64,000 nucleotides of DNA from Luteolibacter sp. Y139 (GCF_038066715.1 NZ_JBBUKT010000002.1:434001-498000); one strand, 5' to 3'. Positions 37,869-47,782 are shown, numbered from the stretch's first letter. Numbers and translations are program-made. The notes: generated by a model not told the origin, from the letters alone.

Positions 37869-38525
37869 ATGAACTGGTTTTACGCGAAGAACGGCTCTCA
37901 GCAGGGGCCGCTGTCCACCGAAGACATGAAAAGCCGGATCGCCATGGGCGAAATCGGGCCGAGTGATCTGGCGTGGTGCGAGGGTATGTCCGACTGGATG
38001 CCGGTGGGGCAGATTCCCCAGCTCAAGATCGAGGCTCCGGTGAGAGATGAAGCTCCGCCGCCGGCTTTCGGCGCTCCGGCTCCGTCCGCGTCCGCCACTC
38101 CTTACCAAGCACCTGTATCCGCACCGGGCTCTCCGATGCCGGTGCAGATGATTCCCGGCCAGTCCCGGGCGCAGGGGCTGGGGATCGCCTCGATGGTGTG
38201 CGGCATCATTGCGTTCATCTTCTGCTGCACCGGTTTCATTTCCGCTGCGATCGCACTCGCGGCCATCATCACGGGGCATCTTGCGATCTCGAAGAACAAG
38301 CAAAATCCTGCGGTCAATGGTGGCAAGGGGATGGCGCGTGCCGGCCTGATCCTGGGCTACATCGGCCTTGTGGGTGCCGTGCTCTTTATCGCTCTGAACT
38401 TCTGGGCGGCGAGCCTTCCTCCGCAAGAGGTTGAGGAGAAGATCATCAACTTGTTCCCGCAGGAGATTCGCCAGCAGATGCGTGAACAGATCGAGGCCGG
38501 AAAGGCCAAGCAGCAGCAACGCTGA
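37869..38525 (+). CDS. GYF_2 plus DUF4190 membrane protein (second of pair)
   Basis: 218 residues with the same plan as its neighbour: GYF_2 (WFYAKNGSQQGPLSTEDMKSRI ... WCEGMSDWMPVG), a longer Ala/Pro-rich linker, two DUF4190 hydrophobic helices (about 110-180, GIASMVCGIIAFIFCCTGF and MARAGLILGYIGLVG), then a C-terminal amphipathic helix. Such genes are common in PVC bacteria, in places next to secretion or stress genes; here they separate fabV from hisC. The pair likely forms one membrane complex. It is followed by 5 bases before the DUF2752 gene. Confidence 0.86.
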   Translation: MNWFYAKNGSQQGPLSTEDMKSRIAMGEIGPSDLAWCEGMSDWMPVGQIPQLKIEAPVRDEAPPPAFGAPAPSASATPYQAPVSAPGSPMPVQMIPGQSRAQGLGIASMVCGIIAFIFCCTGFISAAIALAAIITGHLAISKNKQNPAVNGGKGMARAGLILGYIGLVGAVLFIALNFWAASLPPQEVEEKIINLFPQEIRQQMREQIEAGKAKQQQR

Positions 38526-38530
38526 CAGTG

Positions 38531-38929
38531 ATGCGCGGTGTGCAGCGCCCCTGGACCTTGCTGGCGATCGCTGGCATGGCGGGTGCGCTGCTCCTGCGCG
38601 GGTGGATTTCCTGGTGGCCCACGGCCTTGCCTCCCTGCTTGGTCAAGCATTGGACCGGCTTGGATTGCCCTGGTTGCGGCGGTACACGCTGCGCCGTGCG
38701 ATTGCTGCAAGGGGATATGGCCGGAGCCCTAGGAATGAATGCGGCGGTGGTGCTGGTCGCTGTCTCGGGAGTCGGCGTGCTCGGAAATGCCGTGTGGAGC
38801 GAATGGCACGGGCGGCCGGCGAAGGGCGTGCCGCCTTGGCTCGCGTGGTCGCTGGCGATCTTCGTGGTGATCTTCGCGGTGGTGCGGAATTTGCCGTGGT
38901 GGCCGTTCACGCTGCTGGCTCCGCATTGA
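38531..38929 (+). CDS. DUF2752 membrane protein
   Basis: 132 residues with three to four hydrophobic helices and the DUF2752 signature DCPGCGGTRC (CPxCGxTR) at about residues 47-56, here followed by AVRLLQGDMAGALGMN. The cysteines are likely metal or redox sites. GTG at 38528 could add one residue. Role unknown; the neighbourhood (two GYF_2/DUF4190 genes just upstream) suggests a common membrane function. Confidence 0.82.
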   Translation: MRGVQRPWTLLAIAGMAGALLLRGWISWWPTALPPCLVKHWTGLDCPGCGGTRCAVRLLQGDMAGALGMNAAVVLVAVSGVGVLGNAVWSEWHGRPAKGVPPWLAWSLAIFVVIFAVVRNLPWWPFTLLAPH

Positions 38930-38989
38930 GTGGTGGCGCGACCCATCTTGCGGGTTGCGGGCCGGAAAACCGCCGCCTAGCGTCCGCGC

Positions 38990-40093
38990 ATGGCCATCGA
39001 GCAATTCGCCAACCGCTTCGTCTGCGATCTGATCGCTTACGAGCCCGGAAAACCGATCGAGGAAACCGCGCGCGAGCTGGGACTCAATCCCGCGGACATC
39101 GTGAAGGTCGCCTCCAATGAGAACCCGCTGGGACCCTCGCCATTGGCGAAGGAAGCCATGCGCAAGGCGCTCGATGAGTCGCATATTTACCCGGACGGCG
39201 GCGGCTGGAAGCTGCGCAGCGCGATCGCGAAGAAGTTCGACCTGGATATATCCAACGTGGTGCTCGGCAATGGCTCCAACGAGATCATCGAGATCCTCTG
39301 CCACAGCTTCCTGAACCCGAAGGCCGAGCTGATCGCCGCGGAACACGCCTTCGTGGTCTACAAGCTGATGGCTACGCTTTTTGGCGCAAAATACGTGGAA
39401 GTTGCTGATCCGGAATTCATTCACGATCTCGAGGGGATGGCGGATGCGATCACGCCGGACACGCGCCTTCTATTCATCGCCAATCCGAACAACCCGACCG
39501 GCACCATGGTCGGCCAAGAGGCGCTCGATCGCTTTATGGCCCGCGTGCCGGAGCATGTGGTGGTGGCCTTTGACGAGGCCTATCACGAGTTCCTCGATGA
39601 CGCGCCGGACGTGATCAAATACATCCGCGAAGGCCGCAATGTCTGCGTACTGCGGACCTGCTCGAAGATCCACGGCCTCGCCGCGCTGCGGATCGGCTAT
39701 GGACTTGCACCGAAGCACCTGGCCGAGGTGCTTCAGAAGGCCCGCCAGCCGTTCAACACGAACGCCATCGCCCAGGCCGGCGCGCTTGCCGCGCTGGAAG
39801 ACGCCGACCACGTCAACAAGACCAAGGCGATCAACAAGGAAGGCTTGGCGTTCTACGAGGCTGCCTTCCGTGAGCGCGGGCTTGAGTTCGTCCCCAGTGT
39901 GGCGAATTTCATCCTCGTGAAAGTGGGCGAGGGCGACCGTGTCTTCCGCGAGATGCTCAAGCACGGGGTGATCATCCGCGCGATGAGCGGCTACAAGCTG
40001 CCGGACTGGGTCCGCATTTCCATCGGCACCCCGGCGCAAAATCGCCGCTGCCTGGAGGTGCTGGATGCCGTGCTATCAGCCGCTGCGGTCTGA
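38990..40093 (+). CDS. hisC: histidinol-phosphate aminotransferase
   Basis: PLP aminotransferase converting imidazole-acetol phosphate to histidinol phosphate. 367 residues: KVASNENPLGPSPLAKEAM, LGNGSNEIIE, NPNNPTGTMV, DEAYHEF and TCSKIHGLAALRIGYG, which holds the PLP lysine. This short form is typical of the class I-alpha group; activity toward aromatic amino acids also occurs in HisC-like enzymes and could be relevant beside pheA and tyrA elsewhere in the window. Followed by a strong promoter for the next gene. Confidence 0.95.
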   Translation: MAIEQFANRFVCDLIAYEPGKPIEETARELGLNPADIVKVASNENPLGPSPLAKEAMRKALDESHIYPDGGGWKLRSAIAKKFDLDISNVVLGNGSNEIIEILCHSFLNPKAELIAAEHAFVVYKLMATLFGAKYVEVADPEFIHDLEGMADAITPDTRLLFIANPNNPTGTMVGQEALDRFMARVPEHVVVAFDEAYHEFLDDAPDVIKYIREGRNVCVLRTCSKIHGLAALRIGYGLAPKHLAEVLQKARQPFNTNAIAQAGALAALEDADHVNKTKAINKEGLAFYEAAFRERGLEFVPSVANFILVKVGEGDRVFREMLKHGVIIRAMSGYKLPDWVRISIGTPAQNRRCLEVLDAVLSAAAV

Positions 40094-40112
40094 AGATATC
40101 CCTTAAGCCTGT

Positions 40113-40141
40113 TTGACAGTCGAGGCGGCTGGGCATATTTC
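40113..40141 (+). promoter_or_regulatory. sigma-70-type promoter upstream of the giant coiled-coil gene
   Basis: Perfect -35 TTGACA (40113-40118), 17-base spacer, TATTTC (40136-40141), expected start near 40148, which leaves only about 12 bases before the ATG at 40160. A near-leaderless or short-leader transcript would result. The following mnmE gene would be read from the same promoter. Confidence 0.55.
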
Positions 40142-40159
40142 TAACGGCCTCACAAGCTG

Positions 40160-43100
40160 ATGCCCGGATCCGTCGCCTTCCAGGACCAGCGGGAATTCCG
40201 TTGCACTCACTGCAGCGGGAGAATTCTCGTCCCCAGAGACATGCCCCCGATGACGGGGCCTTGTCCTCATTGTGGTGGCACGATCACTTCTCCCAGTGGC
40301 GACGAGGTGGCGCTGGAGCCGCAGCGTCTGGAGGCAAAGGTCGAGGTGCCGGCGGTCGTCGTGACCGAGAAACCGGTGGCTGTTCCCGTGTCGGTGCCCG
40401 TGGCGGAGGTGAAGGGCCCGATGGCTCCGCCGCCATTGCCGCCGTCTTACTTGGCGCGCTCGCCGTTTGCGCAGGATCCATCGCCACCTGTCCAGGAACC
40501 GCCGAAGAACGATGCATGGTCGCGAGCCGAGGAATTGGCCAAGGCCCATGCACGCGAAAAGGTCCAAGCCGAAGAGCGTGCAGCGGCCGCCGAGCGAGCC
40601 TTGGCAGCCGAGCGTGCGCTTGCCTCAGAGAAGGTCCGGGCGGTCGAATTGGCATCGGAAGCGGGCAGGGCAAAGCAGAAGTCGGAAGCGGATGAGAAGT
40701 TCGCCGCTGCCGAGCGTGCGATCAATGAGGAGAGGGCACGGGTGGCAGAGATCGCCGCCGAAGCCGAGAAGGCGAAAGCCAATCAGAAGGTCATAGCGGA
40801 AGAGAAGGCAGCTACTGCCCAACGTGCTCATGCGGCCGAACTTGCGCTTGCCGCTGAAAAGGCGCGCGCCGCGGAGATCGCGACGGAGGTAGAGAAAATT
40901 CATGCCAAGCAATTGGCCGAGTCCGAAGCCAGGGCTGCTGCCATGGAGCGGGCATTGGCGGCGGAACGCGCATTGGCCGAAGAAAGGGCCCGTGCTGCAA
41001 CTCAGGCGCAGGAGGCGGCACGCGCCTTGGCATCCGAGCGCGTGCTGGCAGAGGAAAAGGTCCGCGCCGAGGCACGGGCCTGGGAGATCGAGCAGATTCT
41101 TGTCAAAGAGAAGGCGGAAGCCGAAGCCAAGTCCAAGGGGGCTGAAGAAGCCCGGCAGGCAGAGATGGCTCTGGCTGCCGAGAATGCCCTGATTACGGAG
41201 CGAGCCGCCACTGCCGAACGTGCCTTGGCCAAGGAGCGTGCCCGTGCGGCAGAAAGCGCAGCCGCAGAGGAACGCGCGCTCGCTGCCGAGAAGGCGCTCG
41301 CCGATGAGAGAGCCCGTGCCGAGGCCCGCATGGCGGAAATCGAACGAGCGCTCACCGTGGAGAGGGCTCGGGCTGAAGCGCAGGCGCTTGCGGATCGCAA
41401 GGCGCTGGAAGAAGAACGCGTGAAGGGAGAGGAAAGGGCTCGAGCTGAAGCTCAAGCCGCCGCCGAAAAGGCTTTCGCAATTGAGCGTGCCAAGGCGGAG
41501 GAGGAACGGCGCCTTGCTGAAAAGGCTCGTGCCGAAATTCAGGCAGCTGCCGAAAAGGCGCTAGCCGCCGAGCGTGCCAAGGCTGAGGAGGCGCGACGTC
41601 TTGCCGAGGAAAAGGCTCGCGCCGAAGCGAAGGCGGCTGCAGAGAAAGCCGTCGCCGCAGAACGAGCGCGAGCCGAGGAAGCCGCGGCTGCGGAACGCGC
41701 TAAGGCCGAGGAGCAGCGGCGTCTTGCGGAAGCAAAGGCCCGTGCGGATGCACAAGCTGCAGCCGAGCGGGAGATCGCCCAGCAGCGTGCGCAGGATCAA
41801 GCGAAGCTAGCCGCTGCCGAACGGGCCTTGGCGGCCGAGAAGGCGCTCGGTGAAGAGAAGGCTCGCGCCGAAGAGAAGGCGGCGACTGCGGAACGAGCCT
41901 TGGCCGCCGAGCGCGTCATGGCTGCCGAACGCGCCCGCGCCGCCGCCCAAGCGCTTGCCGAGGAGAAGGCTGCCACGCAAGCGATGGAGAAGGCTCGCGC
42001 TGCCGAAAAGGCTGCAGCAGAGGAGCGGGTTCGTACCGCCCAACGCGAGCAGGCCGAGTCAGCCCGCAAGGCGCAGGTCGCCGAGCAGGCACTCCAGTCC
42101 GAGAAGGCCCTTGCCGTGGAGCGGATGTTTGCCGCCAAACAAACGATCGAGGTCCAGAAGGCGATGGCTCAGGAGCAGGCGGAGTATGGCCAAGCTCCGC
42201 TGACAGCATCATCCGCCGCGCCGGTGCCGGATGCTCAAGTTTATGTTGCTGCACCCGCTTCCATGCAGGGGATGCCACCGGGTCCAGGCCCCGTGAAGCC
42301 GGCTCCTCCGAAGGAACGCATCTCCAGTGACAGGTATCCACCAGCCAATCAGTCTGCCAAGGTGGGTCAGGGATCGCGCCGTATCATTATCGTCCCATGT
42401 CTGGTGCTGCTGGCTCTGATGGCGATCGGTGTGGGAGTGTGGATGTTCCTCCAGCACTCGCAGGACCGTCCCGGGCAGGTAGTAAAGAGACCAACGATCA
42501 ATCCGAACGTTCAGGCCCAATTGCGGGAGAAAGAATACGTGGATAACGGCTGGCAGACTGAAGCCAAGCAGGTCCTTTCCGAGTTCCTTGCCGCCGATTC
42601 CGCAGCTGGAAAGGCAGCCTTTTCAATCAATGGCAGCGATCTCCTACAGACCATGGAGGACTTCTACGGTCCGGGGCGCATCGATGACTCCGACACGCCG
42701 TTGTCGGGCTTCGCCGTCGAGCAGCTTCCTCCGGATGATCGCAAGCGGGGGATCTTCATGATGCGCTACGATCAGCCGCCGCAGTTCGAGATGCGGGATT
42801 TCTTCCGTCCCCTTGCGCCGGTCGAGGTTGAGCGCGGTTTGGAGGAACCGGGCTTGCTGCTATCGACGCTTGCCCGCGCGGACAATTTCACATCCGAGCC
42901 GGTGAAGGTGAATGTGTTCTTCAAGCGCACGCCGGATGGCCTCCGCCTTGACTGGGAGTCCTTCATCCAGACGAAGCATCGCACGTTCCGTAGCTTCACT
43001 GAACTCGCCAATCCCGGAGCCAGCAGCGTTTTCCGCTTGTTCGTGGTGGAGGATGTGGCCGAGCAGGGGAAAGACCGCATTGGGATGAAGACCTATCGGA

Positions 43101-43342
43101 TGGTCGATCCCGCCCACAAGACGGACTCGATGCGGGTGAATGTGCCGGTCGATTCCGACGCAGGCCGTGCGCTTTCCATTCTCAACTGGCGCGGCGTGAA
43201 GGATGCGCGGCCCAAGACCAAGACCGCCACGATCGAACTCGAGTGGACCAAGGGGATGGTGCCGGATCTCGCGGTGAAGCGTTTTATTTGTTGGGAATTC
43301 CTTGGCATCGGTGGCCAAGCGGTGGAGACCACGAGCAAATGA
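40160..43342 (+). CDS. giant zinc-ribbon / alanine-rich helix / transmembrane protein
   Basis: 1060 residues in four parts. (1) A zinc ribbon near residues 14-38, CTHC and CPHC motifs. (2) A Pro-rich linker. (3) About 116-680, a very Ala/Glu/Arg/Lys-rich segment with short tandem units such as AAERALAAERA, predicted to be a long uninterrupted helix or coiled coil. (4) A membrane helix at about 740-762 (IIIVPCLVLLALMAIGVGVWMF), followed by a 300-residue C-terminal domain of unknown type (FRPLAPVEVERGLEEPG, FKRTPDGLRLDWESF). Topology would place the helix inside and the C-terminal domain outside. mnmE starts inside its stop (ATGA). Not recognised as a named family; I do not assign a function. 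Confidence 0.85.
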   Translation: MPGSVAFQDQREFRCTHCSGRILVPRDMPPMTGPCPHCGGTITSPSGDEVALEPQRLEAKVEVPAVVVTEKPVAVPVSVPVAEVKGPMAPPPLPPSYLARSPFAQDPSPPVQEPPKNDAWSRAEELAKAHAREKVQAEERAAAAERALAAERALASEKVRAVELASEAGRAKQKSEADEKFAAAERAINEERARVAEIAAEAEKAKANQKVIAEEKAATAQRAHAAELALAAEKARAAEIATEVEKIHAKQLAESEARAAAMERALAAERALAEERARAATQAQEAARALASERVLAEEKVRAEARAWEIEQILVKEKAEAEAKSKGAEEARQAEMALAAENALITERAATAERALAKERARAAESAAAEERALAAEKALADERARAEARMAEIERALTVERARAEAQALADRKALEEERVKGEERARAEAQAAAEKAFAIERAKAEEERRLAEKARAEIQAAAEKALAAERAKAEEARRLAEEKARAEAKAAAEKAVAAERARAEEAAAAERAKAEEQRRLAEAKARADAQAAAEREIAQQRAQDQAKLAAAERALAAEKALGEEKARAEEKAATAERALAAERVMAAERARAAAQALAEEKAATQAMEKARAAEKAAAEERVRTAQREQAESARKAQVAEQALQSEKALAVERMFAAKQTIEVQKAMAQEQAEYGQAPLTASSAAPVPDAQVYVAAPASMQGMPPGPGPVKPAPPKERISSDRYPPANQSAKVGQGSRRIIIVPCLVLLALMAIGVGVWMFLQHSQDRPGQVVKRPTINPNVQAQLREKEYVDNGWQTEAKQVLSEFLAADSAAGKAAFSINGSDLLQTMEDFYGPGRIDDSDTPLSGFAVEQLPPDDRKRGIFMMRYDQPPQFEMRDFFRPLAPVEVERGLEEPGLLLSTLARADNFTSEPVKVNVFFKRTPDGLRLDWESFIQTKHRTFRSFTELANPGASSVFRLFVVEDVAEQGKDRIGMKTYRMVDPAHKTDSMRVNVPVDSDAGRALSILNWRGVKDARPKTKTATIELEWTKGMVPDLAVKRFICWEFLGIGGQAVETTSK

Positions 43343-44682
43343 TCGCGTCCACCGAAACCATCGCGGCGCTCGCCAGTGGCGGGGGCACTGCGGCGGTCGC
43401 CTTGATCCGGCTTTCCGGCCCGCAAGCGGAGGAAGTGGCGGATCGTGCCTGTCATGGTGCGGCGGGGCGCTCTGAAGAGCGCCGTGCCACGCGAGCGAAG
43501 GTTCGCGATACGGAGGGGCGCGTGCTCGATGATGTCTTGCTTACGGTGTTCCGTGGGTCTCGCAGCTTCACGGGCGAGCCTGTGGTGGAGATCGCTTGTC
43601 ACGGTGGCCGCCTTGTCACGCGCCGGGTGCTGGAGCGGCTGTTAGAGTGCGGTGCCAGATCTGCGGGTCCCGGTGAATTCACCGAACGCGCCTTCCTTCA
43701 TGGCAAGCTCGACCTGACCCAGGCCGAGGCGATCATGGACCTGATCTCGGCCCAGAGCGATCTCGCGCTGCGTGCAGCGCATGAGCAGCTGGAAGGTGGA
43801 ATCGGTCGCGAGGCTGTTAGACTGCGCGAGGATCTCATCGGGGTGGTAGCTCATCTTGAGGCGTGGATCGACTTTCCAGAGGAAGACATCGATCCCGATA
43901 CCGGAGATCTTTTCCTGTCTCGCGTGGCTGCGGCTCGTGGGGGTATTGCCAAGCTGCTGGCGACGGCGGAGCAGGGGAGGATTCTCCGCGAAGGCGTTCG
44001 CACGGTCATCTGTGGCCGTCCCAATGCGGGTAAATCGAGTTTGCTCAATCTGCTGCTTGGCAGCGAGCGCGCGATCGTCAGTGATGAGGCTGGCACCACG
44101 CGCGACACGATCGAGGAAACGATCATCCTTGATGGGGTTCCGCTGCGCTTGGTCGATACAGCGGGTTTGCGCGAGGAGGCGGGCGGCATTGAGCGCGAGG
44201 GCATTCGTCGCACGCTTCACGAGGCCGGGCGTGCCGACCTTTTGCTAGTGGTGCGCGATGCGTCGCTACCGGCTGCCGAGAGCGCCGTGGAGCTGCCGGA
44301 AAGCAATCGCGCCGTCACCGTTCTCAACAAGTCCGACCTCGGCGAGCATGGCGACTGGGTCGGCAGCGATGGGGTTCGCCTTTCCTGCAACACCGGTGCG
44401 GGTCTCGATCAACTTCGCCGGGCGATCCGTGAGTCCCTTGATCTCGGCGAAGCGGACTGGGGGGAACACGCGGTGGCGATCAATACCCGCCACCGCGATT
44501 GCCTGCGCCGAGCTGATGAGTCGCTGGAGACCGCGGAGGTTTTGTTAGAAAGCGCCGCGGCTCCTGAACTCGCCGCGCTAGAATTGCGCGGTGCGCTCGA
44601 TGCCCTCGGCGAGATCGTCGGGAAGGTGGACACCGAGGACATCCTCGGTGCCATCTTCAGCCAGTTCTGTATCGGCAAGTAG
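43339..44682 (+). CDS. mnmE: tRNA uridine-5-carboxymethylaminomethyl modification GTPase
   Basis: With MnmG it modifies the wobble uridine of certain tRNAs. 447 residues: N-terminal folate-binding domain (ASTETIAALASGGGTAAVALIRLSG), helical domain, G domain with GRPNAGKSSLLNLLLG, DTAGLREEAGGIEREGIRR and NKSDL, and the C-terminal CIGK, whose cysteine is conserved. The ATG at 43339 overlaps the preceding gene's stop; a longer frame from 43243 lies inside that gene and has no family match. It ends 5 bases from the convergent epimerase gene. Confidence 0.96.
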   Translation: MIASTETIAALASGGGTAAVALIRLSGPQAEEVADRACHGAAGRSEERRATRAKVRDTEGRVLDDVLLTVFRGSRSFTGEPVVEIACHGGRLVTRRVLERLLECGARSAGPGEFTERAFLHGKLDLTQAEAIMDLISAQSDLALRAAHEQLEGGIGREAVRLREDLIGVVAHLEAWIDFPEEDIDPDTGDLFLSRVAAARGGIAKLLATAEQGRILREGVRTVICGRPNAGKSSLLNLLLGSERAIVSDEAGTTRDTIEETIILDGVPLRLVDTAGLREEAGGIEREGIRRTLHEAGRADLLLVVRDASLPAAESAVELPESNRAVTVLNKSDLGEHGDWVGSDGVRLSCNTGAGLDQLRRAIRESLDLGEADWGEHAVAINTRHRDCLRRADESLETAEVLLESAAAPELAALELRGALDALGEIVGKVDTEDILGAIFSQFCIGK

Positions 44683-44687
44683 CCCGA

Positions 44688-45530
44688 TTACTTCAGACAC
44701 TCGCGGATATACGCGATGCCCTTCGTGTAGACTTCCTCAGGAGAGGGGAAGAGATCGCGCCAGACGCGTGTGGCGGCGGCCAGCTCGGGCAGGGCACGGC
44801 CAAAGGCCTCGATGGTCAGCCAGCCGGTGTAGCCTTCTTCCTTGAGCACCTGGATGCTCTCGCGGATCGCCGCGTGGCCGGTGCCTGGGGTGCCGCGATC
44901 GTTTTCGGAGATGTGCACGTGGCCGACGCTCTTGATGTATTTCCGCAGCGTGGCGGCGGGATCCTTCTCCTCGATGTTCGCGTGGAAGGTGTCGAACATC
45001 GTCGTGAAGTTCGGGTGATTCACCAGCGCGGCGTATTCGGCGCCCTGTGCCATGGTGGAGATGAGGTAGCACTCGAAGCGGTTCAGCCACTCGATCACGA
45101 GCTTCACGCCGGCCTGCTGGGCGTGGTCGGCCACCTCGCGGTGCACCTCCGCAGCCCATTGCCATTCATCGCTCGTCGGGCCATTGCCCGTGAACACGCC
45201 CAGCGGCTGGTGATAGGGGCCCATCAGGATCTCGGTGCCAGCGGCGTGGCAGGAATCGACGATGCCCTTGAGGAAATCAACGGCACCGGCGCGGTTCGCG
45301 GCCACGGGGCTGGAAGGGTTGTGCGCCTCGTCGGGAACCACGGTTACCGCGGTGGAGCGCAGACCCTGGTCGGCGAGGGCCTTGCCGACGACCTTGTAGT
45401 GGGCCGGGTCGGAGGAGAAGATCGGCAGCTCGACGCCATCGTAGCCGGCGTTTTTCAGGGAGGAGAGGAGGTGAAACTGGTCTTCCTGAAGGGCGGGGGT
45501 CCAGAGGAGCAGATTGAAGCCGATGTTCAT
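44688..45530 (-). CDS. TIM-barrel sugar isomerase/epimerase (tagatose/psicose 3-epimerase-like)
   Basis: 280-residue AP endonuclease 2-type TIM barrel. Candidate metal ligands are the Glu in VIEWLNRFECY, the Asp/His pair in MFDTFHANIEE, the His in GHVHISENDRG and the final Glu in LTIEAFG, which is the E-D-H-E pattern of D-tagatose 3-epimerase and hydroxypyruvate isomerase groups. It is the only leftward gene of the sugar cluster; it faces the mutarotase-like gene across a 106-base AT-rich interval that should hold both promoters. Confidence 0.88.
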   Translation of the reverse strand: MNIGFNLLLWTPALQEDQFHLLSSLKNAGYDGVELPIFSSDPAHYKVVGKALADQGLRSTAVTVVPDEAHNPSSPVAANRAGAVDFLKGIVDSCHAAGTEILMGPYHQPLGVFTGNGPTSDEWQWAAEVHREVADHAQQAGVKLVIEWLNRFECYLISTMAQGAEYAALVNHPNFTTMFDTFHANIEEKDPAATLRKYIKSVGHVHISENDRGTPGTGHAAIRESIQVLKEEGYTGWLTIEAFGRALPELAAATRVWRDLFPSPEEVYTKGIAYIRECLK

Positions 45531-45636
45531 GGTGGATTTCTGACTAAGGAGCCAAGCTCGGGAGGGCTACACATTTTTCTAGGGTATGTGATTTTGCTTC
45601 CGTTTTTGTGAGATTTTTTCTGAATCGCGCTCATCG
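45531..45636. promoter_or_regulatory. AT-rich divergent promoter region of the sugar cluster
   Basis: 106 bases containing several T- and A-runs (ACATTTTTCTAGGGTATGTG, then TTTTGC, TTTTTGTGAGATTTTTT) in a GC-rich setting, between two divergent genes. No clean -35/-10 pair or palindrome stands out. No gene for a regulator is inside the cluster. Confidence 0.45.
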
Positions 45637-46740
45637 ATGAACGATCTTGTCCACGGCGAACCAAGCTGGAAGCTAACCCTCGACCGGGTATCGCTGTGGA
45701 TTTCCTGCCGCGCCGGGCACATGGCACCGGTCGAGTTCCAGCTCGGCGAGAGGACCGTTTCGCCCTATGCGCTGGCTCCGTGGACACCGGACGAAGTGGA
45801 CGCCGGGCTCCCGCCGTTGTTGACGGTTTTGCGCGGGGACTTCCTTTGCTTTCCCTTCGGGCCGCAGAAAAACGCACCTCCTCATGGGGTTTCTGCGAAT
45901 GCCGAATGGAAGGTGATCGCTGGCGGCGATGACCGACTCCACCTCGCCATGGATGATCCGGATAGTGGCGGCTGGCTGGAGAAAATTGTCATCCTGCGTG
46001 AAGGCGAGACCGTGCTCTACTGTGAGCATCGTATTTCGGGGGTCTCGGGCGACTACAGCTATGGCAATCACCCGGTGATCGATTTCTCGCACCTCACCGA
46101 GGGCGAGGGCCTTGTCAGCGTATCGCCCTTCCGCTGGGGCTCCGTTTATCAGGGACATTTCTCAAACCCGCTCCAGCGGGAATACGGCATCTTGAAGCCT
46201 TCCGGGACTTTTTCCGATCTTCGTGAAGTGCCTCTGGCTACTGGTGGGACGACGGATGTTTCAAAGTATCCCTCGCGCCAAGGTTTCGAGGATCTCGTGA
46301 TGATGAACAGCGAGCCAGCTACGGACGAGCAGCCATTCGCATGGTCTGCGGCAGTGCTCGATGGCTATGTGTGGTTCTCACTGAAGGATCCAGCGGTCTT
46401 CCCATCGACGATCCTTTGGATCTCCAATGGGGGTCGTCACGCCGCGCCATGGAATGGCCGCCACCTCGGCCGCATGGGCATTGAGGAGGTTTGTTCCTAC
46501 TTCGCCGATCCTGTCGACGTCTCCCGCACCAATCCACTCGCCGCGGATGGCGTTCCGACGACGCGTCATTTCCGAAAGGATGAGACCGTTTCGCTGCGTC
46601 TCGTCCAAGCGGTTGCTGCTGTGCCGGACAAGTTCGGCCGCGTGACCTCCATCACTCCTGCCGGTCCCGGCAAGGTCGTGATCACCGGTGAATCCGGCGC
46701 AACCGTCGAGTCGGCCATCGACTGGAATTTCGTTCTCTAA
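45637..46740 (+). CDS. mutarotase-fold (aldose 1-epimerase-like) protein
   Basis: 367 residues, all-beta in appearance, with the feel of the galactose mutarotase/DUF4432-type fold: [61 protein letters not shown] and [26 protein letters not shown], the last resembling the substrate-binding loop. No signal peptide, so cytoplasmic. It may set the anomeric form of a sugar fed to the two isomerases. Family assignment is by general pattern, not by strict motif. First gene of the rightward part of the cluster. Confidence 0.72.
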   Translation: MNDLVHGEPSWKLTLDRVSLWISCRAGHMAPVEFQLGERTVSPYALAPWTPDEVDAGLPPLLTVLRGDFLCFPFGPQKNAPPHGVSANAEWKVIAGGDDRLHLAMDDPDSGGWLEKIVILREGETVLYCEHRISGVSGDYSYGNHPVIDFSHLTEGEGLVSVSPFRWGSVYQGHFSNPLQREYGILKPSGTFSDLREVPLATGGTTDVSKYPSRQGFEDLVMMNSEPATDEQPFAWSAAVLDGYVWFSLKDPAVFPSTILWISNGGRHAAPWNGRHLGRMGIEEVCSYFADPVDVSRTNPLAADGVPTTRHFRKDETVSLRLVQAVAAVPDKFGRVTSITPAGPGKVVITGESGATVESAIDWNFVL

Positions 46741-46780
46741 CATCAAGGCATCCGCAACCCAACATCTACCACCCAAGATC

Positions 46781-47782
46781 ATGAAACTTCACAACGCCAT
46801 GTGGCCCGGCCTGGTCGGGAAGGAACCCGGCACCGACCATCCGCCGATCTCGCTCGAGCGCATGCTCGAAATGACCGCCGCCGCCTCCGTCAATGGCCGC
46901 AAGTACGATGGCGTGGACCTGTTCCTGTTTCACCCGCACACCGACCCCGACGCTTCCGACGACGCGATCAAGGTGATGGCCGACCAGATCGCGGCGCACG
47001 GCCTGAAGGTCGGCTCGCTGGTGGCCCCGGTCTGGCCGGGCACCGTCGGCGGACCGGCTTTCGGCTCGGCTGATGATCGCAAGAACTTCGTTCTCGCCGT
47101 CGAGAAGGCCTGCCGCATCGCCGATATCCTGAAGGCTCACGGCGTGCGCGAATACGGACTGATCCGCATCGACTCCGCCGGTGGCGTGCACGATTGGGCA
47201 GAGGATCCTGTGGGCAATACCAAGAAGATCGCCGAGACTTGGCGTGAAGCGGGCAAGATCGCTGCGCAACACGGCGAGCGTCTCGCTGCCGAAGGTGAGA
47301 TCTGTTGGGGTGGCATGCACTCGTGGAAGGCGATGATCGACACGCTGGAAGCGACCGGCATGCCGGAGACCGTTGGCTTCCAAGCCGACCTCGCCCACAC
47401 CTACCTCTACCTCATGGGCTACAATGCTCCCGAGGCAGCCCTGCTCAAGGAAGGCTACACCGACGAGGAATTCTGGCCCGCCTACAAGACTCTCACCGAT
47501 GCGTTGCGCCCATGGACCATCGACTTCCACGTCGCTCAGAACGATGGTTCCGTTCACGGCACCGGCAGCCACGACAAGACCGGCCGCCACTGCCGCGCCG
47601 ATGATCCGAATGGCAAGCTGGACATCGCCAAGTGCTCCACCTTCTGGCTGCAGGACGCCGCCGCCCGAGGGATGAAGCACATCTGTTGGGACGGTTGCAT
47701 GTTCTCCAACGAGATCCTCGAGGACGCCCGCACCTGGGAGACCATCCTCGGCAAGATGATCGAAGTCGACGAGGCGCTCTGA
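46781..47782 (+). CDS. TIM-barrel sugar isomerase/epimerase (xylose isomerase-like)
   Basis: 333 residues, AP endonuclease 2-type barrel: [13 protein letters not shown] start, [54 protein letters not shown] (Glu ligand), [15 protein letters not shown] (Asp/His), [25 protein letters not shown] and [10 protein letters not shown] near the end. Ligand order fits xylose isomerase-like domain proteins. The ATG at 46781 is favoured; an earlier ATG at 46688 lies within the preceding gene. Both neighbours act on sugars, so a keto/aldo interconversion or epimerisation step is likely. Confidence 0.86.
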   Translation: MKLHNAMWPGLVGKEPGTDHPPISLERMLEMTAAASVNGRKYDGVDLFLFHPHTDPDASDDAIKVMADQIAAHGLKVGSLVAPVWPGTVGGPAFGSADDRKNFVLAVEKACRIADILKAHGVREYGLIRIDSAGGVHDWAEDPVGNTKKIAETWREAGKIAAQHGERLAAEGEICWGGMHSWKAMIDTLEATGMPETVGFQADLAHTYLYLMGYNAPEAALLKEGYTDEEFWPAYKTLTDALRPWTIDFHVAQNDGSVHGTGSHDKTGRHCRADDPNGKLDIAKCSTFWLQDAAARGMKHICWDGCMFSNEILEDARTWETILGKMIEVDEAL

